A DNA stretch of 9,645 nucleotides from positions 1-9,645 of the forward strand of contig MGUQ01000036.1 of NCBI GenBank assembly GCA_001799975.1. The letters run 5' to 3'. Origin of the DNA: Elusimicrobia bacterium RIFCSPLOWO2_01_FULL_54_10. Lineage in GTDB: Bacteria > Elusimicrobiota > Elusimicrobia > 2-02-FULL-39-32. Position 1 is the first letter of the stretch, and each line of letters opens with the position of its first letter. The notes beneath the pieces are model-generated. The model did not search any database. It worked only from the letters and a program-made list of their open reading frames with translations, and had not been told where the DNA came from. Of this stretch, positions 1-6,525 are shown piece by piece. A program made the position numbers and the translations under genes.

Positions 1-952
1 AATTAACTTTTTCTAAGCCATTACCTTGGAGACGATAAATGTCATTCCACCAGTCTTCCGGAATTTTTCCTTCCTTTTTTAAACGATTTTTGTGCTTTTC
101 GTCAGGATTATTATCTCCATACAACCCACTTTCACCAGCCCCCCGCCCTGTTCTAGCAATGGTTTCCTCAGAGTATTTAATAGCAACATCTTTCCAATTG
201 AAAATTGGATTGTCCAATTTGCTGTAGAGATAAATGTTGTCATGCTTTCTTACGAACCTGTCTTTCGCTTGGGAAGCACCCGTATAACACCAGATCACTT
301 CATTTCTTTGATTCTTGCTCCCAAATATCTCATCTAGAACTAACCGGATATGACTATTGACTCGCCAATCGCTATGCACATAGATACTTCCCTCGTTGGA
401 CAATAGATCGCGCATCAATGAGAGGCGTTCATATATCATGGCAATGAAGCTGTCGGCGCCCTTGCCCCAGGTATCGTTGAATGCAATTTCTTCCAAAACC
501 GACGGGGCTTTTGTGAATTCCTCATCGCCCACCTCGATCTTCATCGAGAAATCCGCGCCCACATCAAACGGCGGGTCGATGTAGATGAGCTTGATGCCCC
601 CGTTTTTCTCAATTTCTTCCCGCATGGGGCCGTTCTTTAAGCTCGAAAGGATCAGCTTGTTGTCGCCCCAGATGAGCTTGTTCGTCCAGCCCTTGAGCTG
701 TCTGCCGCGCTGGTCCAAATCGAAGAGATCTAATTGAAGTTTAGCGTCTTTTGACTCCGTCCGTGGCTCGTCCACATGCTCGATGACCTGAAAAGGCAAT
801 ACCGCGTTACAGACCTCGTTGGTCTTGCCGTTCCACACCAGCTCCATCTGTTGCTTGTCTCCAAAAAGCAGGAAGCGGTAGGCATCCGGCAAGGGCTTGC
901 CCGCTTCCAAATATTTGACGATGTCGCGGATTTCGTTGTCGGAAAGCTTCAT
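1..952 (-). CDS. Site-specific DNA methyltransferase, type III Mod-like (partial, C-terminus outside window)
   Basis: Read on the minus strand from ATG at 952-950, the frame stays open to the window edge (about 317 residues). It encodes an AdoMet-dependent DNA methyltransferase that would methylate an exocyclic amino group (N6-adenine or N4-cytosine). Seen: an N-terminal ~100-residue lead-in starting MKLSDNEIRDIVKYLE, then IYIDPPF with catalytic motif IV D126-P-P-F129, and GSIYVHSDW at 188-196 (motif VI region). Motif IV appears early with no FxGxG before it, so the order is beta-class; the AdoMet motif should lie in the missing C-terminus. Type III Mod proteins usually run 500-700 residues. 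A restriction partner, if any, would lie to the left, outside the window. GC is about 53% for residues 1-177 and about 40% after. In-frame GTG and TTG codons just upstream of the ATG are alternative starts, less likely because the conserved N-terminus begins at MKLSD. A solitary methyltransferase is possible. Confidence 0.88.
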   Translation of the reverse strand, partial: MKLSDNEIRDIVKYLEAGKPLPDAYRFLLFGDKQQMELVWNGKTNEVCNAVLPFQVIEHVDEPRTESKDAKLQLDLFDLDQRGRQLKGWTNKLIWGDNKLILSSLKNGPMREEIEKNGGIKLIYIDPPFDVGADFSMKIEVGDEEFTKAPSVLEEIAFNDTWGKGADSFIAMIYERLSLMRDLLSNEGSIYVHSDWRVNSHIRLVLDEIFGSKNQRNEVIWCYTGASQAKDRFVRKHDNIYLYSKLDNPIFNWKDVAIKYSEETIARTGRGAGESGLYGDNNPDEKHKNRLKKEGKIPEDWWNDIYRLQGNGLEKVN

Positions 953-960
953 CAAGCGGT

Positions 961-989
961 AGTATATCACTTGCCAATGGGACGGGCAA
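961..989 (-). promoter_or_regulatory. Candidate sigma70-type promoter for the methyltransferase
   Basis: On the minus strand, TTGCCC (989-984; 4 of 6 to the -35 consensus) is followed after exactly 17 bp by TATACT (966-961; 5 of 6 to the -10 consensus). Only 8 nt separate the -10 hexamer from the ATG at 952, so initiation at the usual distance would give a leader of about 0-3 nt, and no ribosome binding site is seen. A 5-bp inverted repeat (TTGCC 971-975 / GGCAA 985-989) overlaps the -35 and spacer. Prediction from motif and spacing only. Confidence 0.45.
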
Positions 990-997
990 TAACTCGG

Positions 998-1017
998 TAA
1001 AAATGTTAAGATTTTTA
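998..1017. repeat. Perfect AT-rich inverted repeat in the divergent junction
   Basis: TAAAAAT (998-1004) and ATTTTTA (1011-1017) are exact reverse complements separated by the 6-nt spacer GTTAAG. The palindrome ends 4 bp before the rsmD-like ATG and lies just upstream of the candidate -35 of the divergent methyltransferase. It could be an operator for a dimeric regulator or a weak hairpin over the translation start of the rightward operon. AT-only arms of this size can also arise by chance. Confidence 0.4.
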
Positions 1018-1021
1018 GAAT

Positions 1022-1615
1022 ATGAAAGGTTCCAGCATCATCGGCGGAGAACTGCGCAGGCAGAGGATGGGCACCGTGCCCAAGGGTTTGAACACCCGGC
1101 CCATCTTGGCGCGGATCAAGAAATCGCTTTTTGACATTTTAAAGGCCCGCATTGAGGGCTCGCGGTTTCTGGATTTGTTTGCAGGCAGCGGCTCCGTGGG
1201 GCTGGAAGCGCTTTCCCGCGGGTCCGCGAAGGTGGTTTTTGTGGATTCCAACTCCTATTGCGCCAGGTGGATTGAGACCAGCCTCTCCAAAATCGCCCAG
1301 CATAACTCTGCTGTCTTTAAGTTGGGCGAAACGAAAGTGATGCGCCACGACATCCGGGGCGGCTTGGGCTGGCTCCATGAAGAATTTGACCTTATTTTCT
1401 CCGGCGCTCCTTATAAGGATGAGAAGGGCCATCCCCTGGCTTTCGTCCAATTCCTTCTTGAAACCATCCAGAAACATTCGCTTCTGGCCAAAGACGGCTG
1501 GTTTATCGCCCAGCATTCCGTGAGGGAAACATTTAAGGCTCCGGAAGGATGGGATTTCTTCCGGCAGGAGCGCTACGGGGACACTTACCTTTCCTTCTTC
1601 CGCCATGTTCAATAA
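1022..1615 (+). CDS. rsmD: RsmD-like 16S rRNA (guanine-N2)-methyltransferase with altered motif IV
   Basis: A 197-residue Rossmann-fold methyltransferase of the RsmD family, whose E. coli member makes m2G966 in 16S rRNA in the cytoplasm. Seen: the family's N-terminal signature (IIGGELR at 6-12, then VPKGLNTRP at 19-27), AdoMet motif I LDLFAGSGSVGLEALSRG (50-67), VVFVDSN (71-77) with the acidic ribose-binding residue D75, and a C-terminal YGDTYLSFF strand. Length matches the family (about 180-200). Oddity: the catalytic tetrapeptide, normally D/N-P-P-Y/F, reads G128-A129-P130-Y131 (context FSGAPYKD), so the acidic or amide residue that holds the target amino group is absent. Start: ATG at 1022, directly before the family's conserved beginning; no Shine-Dalgarno is seen. 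It is the first gene of the rightward chain and overlaps the next by 11 bp. The fold assignment is firm; retained activity is uncertain. Confidence 0.85.
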   Translation: MKGSSIIGGELRRQRMGTVPKGLNTRPILARIKKSLFDILKARIEGSRFLDLFAGSGSVGLEALSRGSAKVVFVDSNSYCARWIETSLSKIAQHNSAVFKLGETKVMRHDIRGGLGWLHEEFDLIFSGAPYKDEKGHPLAFVQFLLETIQKHSLLAKDGWFIAQHSVRETFKAPEGWDFFRQERYGDTYLSFFRHVQ

Positions 1616-2393
1616 AATCAGATTCTGGTTCCGGCGCTTGTTTGCTTCCAAGCCGCCCATGGAGCTTTCATTCTCCAGAATTTCCGCTTACCGGTTTTGC
1701 CCGTGGAAATACAAGCTGGTGTACATGGACGGCATGAAAACCCCGCCCACGCCCCAGATTTCTTTGGGGCAAACCGTGCACCGCGCCCTTGAAGAGTTCC
1801 ACAAGGGCGACGGGAAATATTTGGATGATCTGCTGGAAGTTTACGACAGGGTATGGGTGAACGAAGGATTCACAGACCCCCAGCAGACTGTGCATTATTA
1901 TGAAAAAGGCGAGAAGATGCTCAAGGACTATTTCGAGTGGTTCCAGCTGCGGAAATCGCAGGTGGTGGCCATTGAGCGTGAATTCCGCTTCCCCGTGGGG
2001 CGGAGGATATTGCGGGGCATCATTGACCGCATCGATAAGCTCCCAGACGACACCTATGAGGTGATTGATTACAAGACGCATGCCGAGATGTGGGAGCAGG
2101 ACAAGATTGATTCGGACTTGCAGCTCACGCTCTACGCCATGGGCTGTGAGCAGATTGTAAAAGCCCCGGCCGCGGCGTTGAGTTATTATTTTTTGGCGCA
2201 CAACAAGGTGGTCACCACGAGCCGGAGCCCGCTTCAGATCAAAGACGCGGAAAAAGAATTGGAAGCCGTCGCTGTGCGGATCGAGAAGGGAGATTTTACG
2301 CCGGACACCAAAAAATGCCCGAGGTGTGATTTCAGGGCGAGTTGTAAATTTTCAACGGTCAAGCCCGCCGCAGCCGGGAAGGCCGTGGCATGA
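1605..2393 (+). CDS. PD-(D/E)XK nuclease with Fe-S cluster cysteines (RecB/Cas4-like)
   Basis: A 262-residue stand-alone nuclease domain of the RecB/AddB/Cas4 type, a metal-dependent DNA exonuclease fold. Seen in order: C32 in YRFCPWKY; motif I GQTVHRALEE (55-64, H59); GIIDRID with D141; the D-x-K pair IDYKT (D155, K157); the Q-x3-Y motif QLTLY (Q173, Y177); and C-terminal CPRCDFRASC giving C238, C241 and C247. One N-terminal plus three C-terminal cysteines is the arrangement that holds a 4Fe-4S cluster in AddB and Cas4. No helicase domain is attached, and no cas gene or repeat array lies nearby, so a repair or recombination role is more likely than CRISPR adaptation. The N-terminus before M19 (a basic KIRFWFRRLF stretch) is not typical; M19 at 1659 is a plausible alternative start. 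It overlaps rsmD by 11 bp and shares ATGA with argB. Confidence 0.82.
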   Translation: MFNKIRFWFRRLFASKPPMELSFSRISAYRFCPWKYKLVYMDGMKTPPTPQISLGQTVHRALEEFHKGDGKYLDDLLEVYDRVWVNEGFTDPQQTVHYYEKGEKMLKDYFEWFQLRKSQVVAIEREFRFPVGRRILRGIIDRIDKLPDDTYEVIDYKTHAEMWEQDKIDSDLQLTLYAMGCEQIVKAPAAALSYYFLAHNKVVTTSRSPLQIKDAEKELEAVAVRIEKGDFTPDTKKCPRCDFRASCKFSTVKPAAAGKAVA

Positions 2394-3142
2394 GCCGGCC
2401 GCTCACCGTCATCAAAATCGGCGGAAGTCTGCTCGAGAAGGGGAATTTTGAGCCGTTGGTGCGTGCGCTCGTTCCGTTCCTCAAAAAGAACAAAGCTATT
2501 CTTGTGCACGGCGGCGGCAAGGAAGTGACCGCTCTGGGAGACCAGCTCAAGGTGGAAAGCCGTTTTGTGAACGGTCGGCGCTTCACGGACGACAAAATGA
2601 TGGCGATTGTGGAGATGGTGCTTTCCGGCAAGGTCAATCCGTTTTTGGTGGGGCGGCTCAATTCCATGAAAATTCCGGCCTTGGGACTTTCCGGCCGGGA
2701 CGGCGACATTGTCAGGGCCAAAAAAGTGCCAGGATTGGGACGAGTGGGTCTGCCCTCCGCGGTGAACAAGCTTGCGATAATGCGGATTCTTAAATCCGGC
2801 GATGTCCCGGTTTTTTCTTCCATTGCCTCCGACGGGAAAGGCGGTGCGCTGAACGTGAATGCGGACGAAATGGCCTGCGCTCTGGCCATGGCTTTGAAAG
2901 CGGCGCGGCTGATCCTCTACACGGATGTCCCGGGCATTTTGGATGGCTCCAAAAAAACCATTCCCCGCATCACGGAAAAAAGCGCCAATGATTTGATCCG
3001 CAGGAGCGTGATATCCGGCGGGATGATTCCCAAAGTCCGCTCGGCGCTCCAAGCCTTGAAGAAAGGCGTGCGCGAAGTTCAAATTCTGGAAGGAAAACTG
3101 CCCTTGAACAAAGCAAAAGGAACAACCCTTGTGCGGAATTAG
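2390..3142 (+). CDS. argB: Acetylglutamate kinase
   Basis: A 250-residue amino-acid kinase that phosphorylates N-acetyl-L-glutamate with ATP, the second step of the acetylated arginine (ornithine) pathway, in the cytosol. Seen: KIGGSLL with K9; HGGGK (40-44); FVNGRRFTD, matching the NGLRVTD substrate-binding segment; GLSGRDGDIV; NVNADE (155-160) with catalytic D159; LYTDVPGIL; and ISGGMIPK (208-215) with K215. All core catalytic residues are present. It is shorter than many ArgB proteins (about 280-300) and lacks the extra N-terminal helix of hexameric, arginine-inhibited enzymes, so feedback inhibition is doubtful. The related LysZ of the LysW pathway is the main alternative, but the NGRRFTD segment looks ArgB-like and no lysW is visible. 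ATG overlaps the nuclease stop (ATGA). No other arg gene is in the window. Confidence 0.87.
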   Translation: MSRPLTVIKIGGSLLEKGNFEPLVRALVPFLKKNKAILVHGGGKEVTALGDQLKVESRFVNGRRFTDDKMMAIVEMVLSGKVNPFLVGRLNSMKIPALGLSGRDGDIVRAKKVPGLGRVGLPSAVNKLAIMRILKSGDVPVFSSIASDGKGGALNVNADEMACALAMALKAARLILYTDVPGILDGSKKTIPRITEKSANDLIRRSVISGGMIPKVRSALQALKKGVREVQILEGKLPLNKAKGTTLVRN

Positions 3143-5039
3143 CGGAATTTTCCGCTGGGACGGCGCGCAGGTGCCGCAAGACCAGCTCAAGCGCATGACG
3201 GACATGCTTGCGCATCGCGGCCCGGACGACGAAAACTATTATTTCACGGCCGAGCCTCAGGTGAACGTGGGCCTGGGATTCCGGCGGCTTTCCATTATTG
3301 ACTTGTCCGGCGGCCGCCAGCCCATGACCACTTCTGAGGGCCGCTGCCACATTGTGTTCAACGGAGAAATCTACAATTTTCGCGAGCTGAGGGCGGACCT
3401 GGAAAAGCGCGGCCGCAAGCTGACGAACAAATCCGACACGGAAGTGATTCTTCACCTCTACGAAATTTTTGGCGCTGACTGCGTGCTGCACCTGCGCGGC
3501 ATGTTCGCCTTTGCCATCTGGGACTCCAAGTTCAAATCGCTTTTCATGGCGCGCGACCGAGTGGGCAAAAAGCCTCTGTTTTATGCGCTCAAGGGAAAAT
3601 CCCTCATTTTTGGCTCCGAGATGAAAGCCGTGCTGGCGTCGGGTGAAATTGAAAGGAAAATCCGCACGGAATCCATTCCATTATATTTGGCCTATCAGTT
3701 CATTCCGGACCCCCGCACGATTTTTGAGAAAATCTACCGTTTGCCGCCCGCGCACACGCTCACGGCAGATTCCAAAGGCGACATTCGCATCAACCAATAT
3801 TGGACTCTGCCTCAAACCCCGAAACATACCATGACGGTGCCGGAGATGGAGATGGAAACCGTGGGGCTCCTGCAAGAGGCCACAAGGATGCGCATGATTT
3901 CAGACGTTCCGCTGGGAGCTTTTCTTTCCGGAGGCATTGATTCGAGCGCCGTGGTGGGCTGGATGGCCGAAGCCTCATCCAAACCCGTCAAAACATTTTC
4001 AATAGGCTTCGAAGAACAGGATTTTTCGGAACTTCATTTTGCCCGTATGGCAGCTGAGCGTTTCAAGACAGACCACCATGAATTTATTGTCAAGCCGGAG
4101 ACCGTGGACATTTTGCCAAAGCTGGTGTGGCATTATGACCAGCCTTTTGCGGACCCTTCGGCGCTCCCGTCCTATTATGTGGCGCGGGAAACCCGCAAGC
4201 ACGTGACCGTGGCCTTGAACGGCGACGGCGGCGATGAAACCTTTGGAGGATATTTGAGATATCAGGCCGACCAAATTTTTTCGGCGTTTTCTCACACGCC
4301 CAAACCGCTCCGCAAGGCTCTGGCCTGGGTCTTGAAAGAGACCTTGCCTGCGTTCAGCTCCAACCGCCTTCTGCGGCGCGTGCTTAAAGCTGCCTCTGTG
4401 ATGGGCACGGATCCGCTCGAGTTCAACTTTGAGATTTTCAGCTATTTTGACCAGCAGTCGCTCCTCGACATCGCCGACGGGTCCTTGTTGTCTCACGCCA
4501 AAGAAAATAAAGTGTATAATTATTTTTCAGCGCTCTACGGCAACACGGACTCCAGGGATTTCATCGACCAAGTGCTGGCCTGCGACGCGCACGGATATCT
4601 GCCTAGCTGTCTCCTCGTTAAAATGGACATTGCGTCCATGGCCAACGGGCTTGAAGCGCGCTCGCCGTTCCTGGACCACAAGGTGATGGAATTTGCGGCA
4701 AAAATCCCGTCCGGAGAAAAAGTGGGCATGACAGGAGGCAAGAAGATCTTGAAAAGCGCCCTCAAAGGGTTTTTGCCCGACGCGATTTTGAACCGCCGGA
4801 AAATGGGCTTTGGCGTCCCTCTGGCAAAATGGTTCCGGGGCCCCCTGGCGGGATATTTGGAAGAAACGATTTTGTCGTCCCAAGCCAGGCAAAGAGGGTA
4901 CTTTAAAATGGACCGCGTGAAAAATCTGATTGATGAACACAAGCAGGGCCAAAGAGATAATGGCTATAAACTTTGGGCGCTCCTCACGTTTGAAATTTGG
5001 CACCAGGTTTATATGGACGGGAGCTTGAACCCCCAATGA
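3129..5039 (+). CDS. asnB: Asparagine synthetase (glutamine-hydrolysing) / AsnB-family amidotransferase
   Basis: A 636-residue cytosolic enzyme. The N-terminal class II glutaminase releases ammonia from glutamine, and the C-terminal ATP-pyrophosphatase domain uses it to amidate an AMP-activated carboxylate, aspartate in true AsnB. Seen: Cys2 nucleophile in MCGISGIF; AHRGPDDE; RRLSIIDLSGGRQPM; NGEIYN (78-83); SDTEVI; PP-loop SGGIDSS (267-273); GDGGDE (365-370); and the late EARSPFLDHKVMEFA block. Start: TTG at 3129. It must be used because the catalytic cysteine has to follow the initiator directly, and no ATG or GTG lies there. It overlaps argB by 14 bp. Length fits both AsnB and the exosortase-associated amidotransferases of polysaccharide loci; no exosortase gene is visible, so asparagine synthesis is the default call, but the acceptor is not proven. 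Confidence 0.87.
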   Translation: MCGISGIFRWDGAQVPQDQLKRMTDMLAHRGPDDENYYFTAEPQVNVGLGFRRLSIIDLSGGRQPMTTSEGRCHIVFNGEIYNFRELRADLEKRGRKLTNKSDTEVILHLYEIFGADCVLHLRGMFAFAIWDSKFKSLFMARDRVGKKPLFYALKGKSLIFGSEMKAVLASGEIERKIRTESIPLYLAYQFIPDPRTIFEKIYRLPPAHTLTADSKGDIRINQYWTLPQTPKHTMTVPEMEMETVGLLQEATRMRMISDVPLGAFLSGGIDSSAVVGWMAEASSKPVKTFSIGFEEQDFSELHFARMAAERFKTDHHEFIVKPETVDILPKLVWHYDQPFADPSALPSYYVARETRKHVTVALNGDGGDETFGGYLRYQADQIFSAFSHTPKPLRKALAWVLKETLPAFSSNRLLRRVLKAASVMGTDPLEFNFEIFSYFDQQSLLDIADGSLLSHAKENKVYNYFSALYGNTDSRDFIDQVLACDAHGYLPSCLLVKMDIASMANGLEARSPFLDHKVMEFAAKIPSGEKVGMTGGKKILKSALKGFLPDAILNRRKMGFGVPLAKWFRGPLAGYLEETILSSQARQRGYFKMDRVKNLIDEHKQGQRDNGYKLWALLTFEIWHQVYMDGSLNPQ

Positions 5040-5734
5040 CCATCCGCCCGACGTCTGGAGTGAAAGGCTACATCAAGCACGCGGAGGGTTCCTGCCTTTT
5101 TTCGATGGGCAACACCAAAGTGCTTTGCGTGGCATCCGTGGAAGACAAAGTTCCGCCCCATGCCGAGGAAAAGAACATCGGTTGGGTCACGGGGGAATAT
5201 GCCATGCTGCCCCGCGCGGGCGACCGCAGAACTCCGCGCGGCCGCGCGTCCACCGGCGGGCGGGCTCAGGAAATCTCCCGCCTTGTAGGTCGGGCTCTGC
5301 GCGGCGTTGTGGACCTGTCCAAGCTGGGCAGGCGCACCATCACCGTTGATTGCGATGTCATCCAAGCAGACGGCGGCACCCGCACGGCCTCCGTAAACGG
5401 CGGCATGGTTGCCCTGGCCTTGGCGCTCAAAAAACTGCGCAAGGGCGGGGCTCTTCCCCAATGGCCGCTCAAAGGCTTTGTGGGTGCCGTGAGCGTGGGC
5501 ATTTATAAAGGCAAGCCTGTATTGGATCTGGATTATGTGAAAGACAGCGGCGCCGACAGCGACATCAATGTGGTGATGACGCACAAAGGCGAACTTGTGG
5601 AAGTCCAGGGTACCGCGGAAAAGGAGCCTTTCAGCGAAAAAGAATTTTTGACGCTTTTGCGCCTGGCCAAGGGTGGCATCCGGAAAATTATTGAGGTCCA
5701 AAAAAAACTCATCGGTCCCATGCCCAAATCATGA
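5036..5734 (+). CDS. rph: Ribonuclease PH, short N-terminus
   Basis: A 232-residue phosphorolytic 3'-5' exoribonuclease that trims tRNA precursors, normally a cytosolic hexamer. Seen: KHAEGS (14-19); GNTKVLC (25-31); EYAMLPR; GGRAQEISRLVGRALR (matching the E. coli Arg86 region); CDVIQADGGTRTAS with Q110-ADGGTRT (phosphate-binding R116); KDSGADSDINVV with the two metal-binding aspartates D170 and D176; and VQGTAEKEPF. ATG at 5036 forms an ATGA overlap with asnB. This start omits the first ~10 residues of the family (the M-R-x-D-G-R segment). An in-frame TTG at 4997 would add 13 residues, including YGRELEP, which partly resembles the lost segment but needs a 43-bp overlap with asnB. ATG is preferred for coupling. 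The usual partner rdgB is not next door. Confidence 0.88.
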   Translation: MTIRPTSGVKGYIKHAEGSCLFSMGNTKVLCVASVEDKVPPHAEEKNIGWVTGEYAMLPRAGDRRTPRGRASTGGRAQEISRLVGRALRGVVDLSKLGRRTITVDCDVIQADGGTRTASVNGGMVALALALKKLRKGGALPQWPLKGFVGAVSVGIYKGKPVLDLDYVKDSGADSDINVVMTHKGELVEVQGTAEKEPFSEKEFLTLLRLAKGGIRKIIEVQKKLIGPMPKS

Positions 5735-6525
5735 AAAATAAACTCGCGCCCGTATTTCTTTCCCTGGCTTTGACGGGTTGCTCCATGAGGCTTATGGCCT
5801 TGCGCACCACGGCTGATCTTTTGGAAACGGGCGTCACGGCCGTTTATGAGGAAACCGATGTGCGCTATGCGCGCGAGGCCATGACGAGCCACTTGAAGCT
5901 TCTGGAAGCGCTTCTTAAAAACGATCCTAAAAATCCCAAACTTCTTTTTTCCCTGACCCAGGGGTTTGGCGGCTACGCGTTTCTATTTATTGAGGATGAA
6001 AATCCGGAGCGGGCCAGGTATTTTTATTTAAAAGGACGGGATTACGGCCGCAGGCTGCTCGCCATCAAGCCGGAGGATGCTCCCGCATTATTTTGGACCG
6101 CCTATTGCTGGGCCGGCTGGGCGGCCTTGAGCCTCACAAACCCTGACGCCATCGCGGACCTGCCCAAGGTGGAGGCCATGGTGCGGCAGGCCGAACAATT
6201 GAACCCGGGATATTTTTATTCCGGAGCGGACCAGCTTCTTGGGGCCTACTATGCGTCCCGTCCCAAGATGTTCGGGGGTGATCTGGCGAAATCCAAATCC
6301 CATTTTGAGAATGCCGTCAAAAAAACAGATGGGAAATTCCTGATGGCGCAGGTGCTTTACGCCAAATACCATGCCGTGGCCGCTCAGGACCGCAAGCATT
6401 TTGAATCGCTGCTCGATGGCGTGATTACGGCTCCGGCGGATGTTCTGCCGGAACAGGGGCTTCCCAACCAGGTGGCCAGGGAAAAAGCCAAACGCTTGCT
6501 TGGAAAAATCGATGAACTGTTTTAA
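5731..6525 (+). CDS. TRAP transporter TatT-type periplasmic lipoprotein
   Basis: A 264-residue predicted lipoprotein of the TatT family, known from Treponema pallidum Tp0956. There it is an all-helical TPR-like trimer that associates with the TRAP solute-binding protein and may help pass ligand to it. Seen: a short basic N-terminus, a hydrophobic stretch and lipobox LTGC with C17 as the lipidated residue. After it comes a helical protein with family-type segments (LKLLEALLKNDPKNPKLL, the GGYAFLFIED region, and RYFYLKGRDYGRRLL), followed by aromatic-rich helices. No enzyme motif is seen. ATG shares ATGA with rph. Its C-terminus overlaps the binding-protein gene by 14 bp, so the pair is probably made in a fixed ratio. 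Recognition rests on the family pattern plus the dctP-dctQ-dctM genes directly downstream. Confidence 0.85.
   Translation: MKNKLAPVFLSLALTGCSMRLMALRTTADLLETGVTAVYEETDVRYAREAMTSHLKLLEALLKNDPKNPKLLFSLTQGFGGYAFLFIEDENPERARYFYLKGRDYGRRLLAIKPEDAPALFWTAYCWAGWAALSLTNPDAIADLPKVEAMVRQAEQLNPGYFYSGADQLLGAYYASRPKMFGGDLAKSKSHFENAVKKTDGKFLMAQVLYAKYHAVAAQDRKHFESLLDGVITAPADVLPEQGLPNQVAREKAKRLLGKIDELF

Noticed and set aside
39..584. Short plus-strand open frames across the left end
   Set aside because: They lie opposite the methyltransferase, whose minus-strand frame carries clear family motifs without interruption.
971..1003. Plus-strand promoter made of TTGCCA (971-976) and TAAAAA (998-1003) for the rightward operon
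   Set aside because: The spacer is 21 bp, too long for a sigma70 promoter, and no better -10 sits at 16-18 bp. The true promoter of the operon is not evident to me.
1605..2393. Cas4, implying a CRISPR locus
   Set aside because: The cysteine pattern and nuclease motifs fit Cas4 broadly, but there is no repeat array or other cas gene in the window, and the neighbours are housekeeping genes.
2390..3142. LysZ ([LysW]-aminoadipate kinase) as the identity of the kinase
   Set aside because: The substrate segment reads FVNGRRFTD, as in acetylglutamate kinases, and no LysW-like carrier gene is nearby. LysZ is kept only as a lesser alternative.
2234..3205. 323-codon open frame on the minus strand opposite argB
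   Set aside because: It is antisense to a gene with all its catalytic motifs. Its composition is rich in His, Pro, Arg and Gln, as expected from a mirror frame of GC-rich codons, and no family pattern is seen.
5009..5701. 230-codon open frame on the minus strand opposite rph
   Set aside because: Shadow of the RNase PH coding frame, with no recognisable domain or start context.
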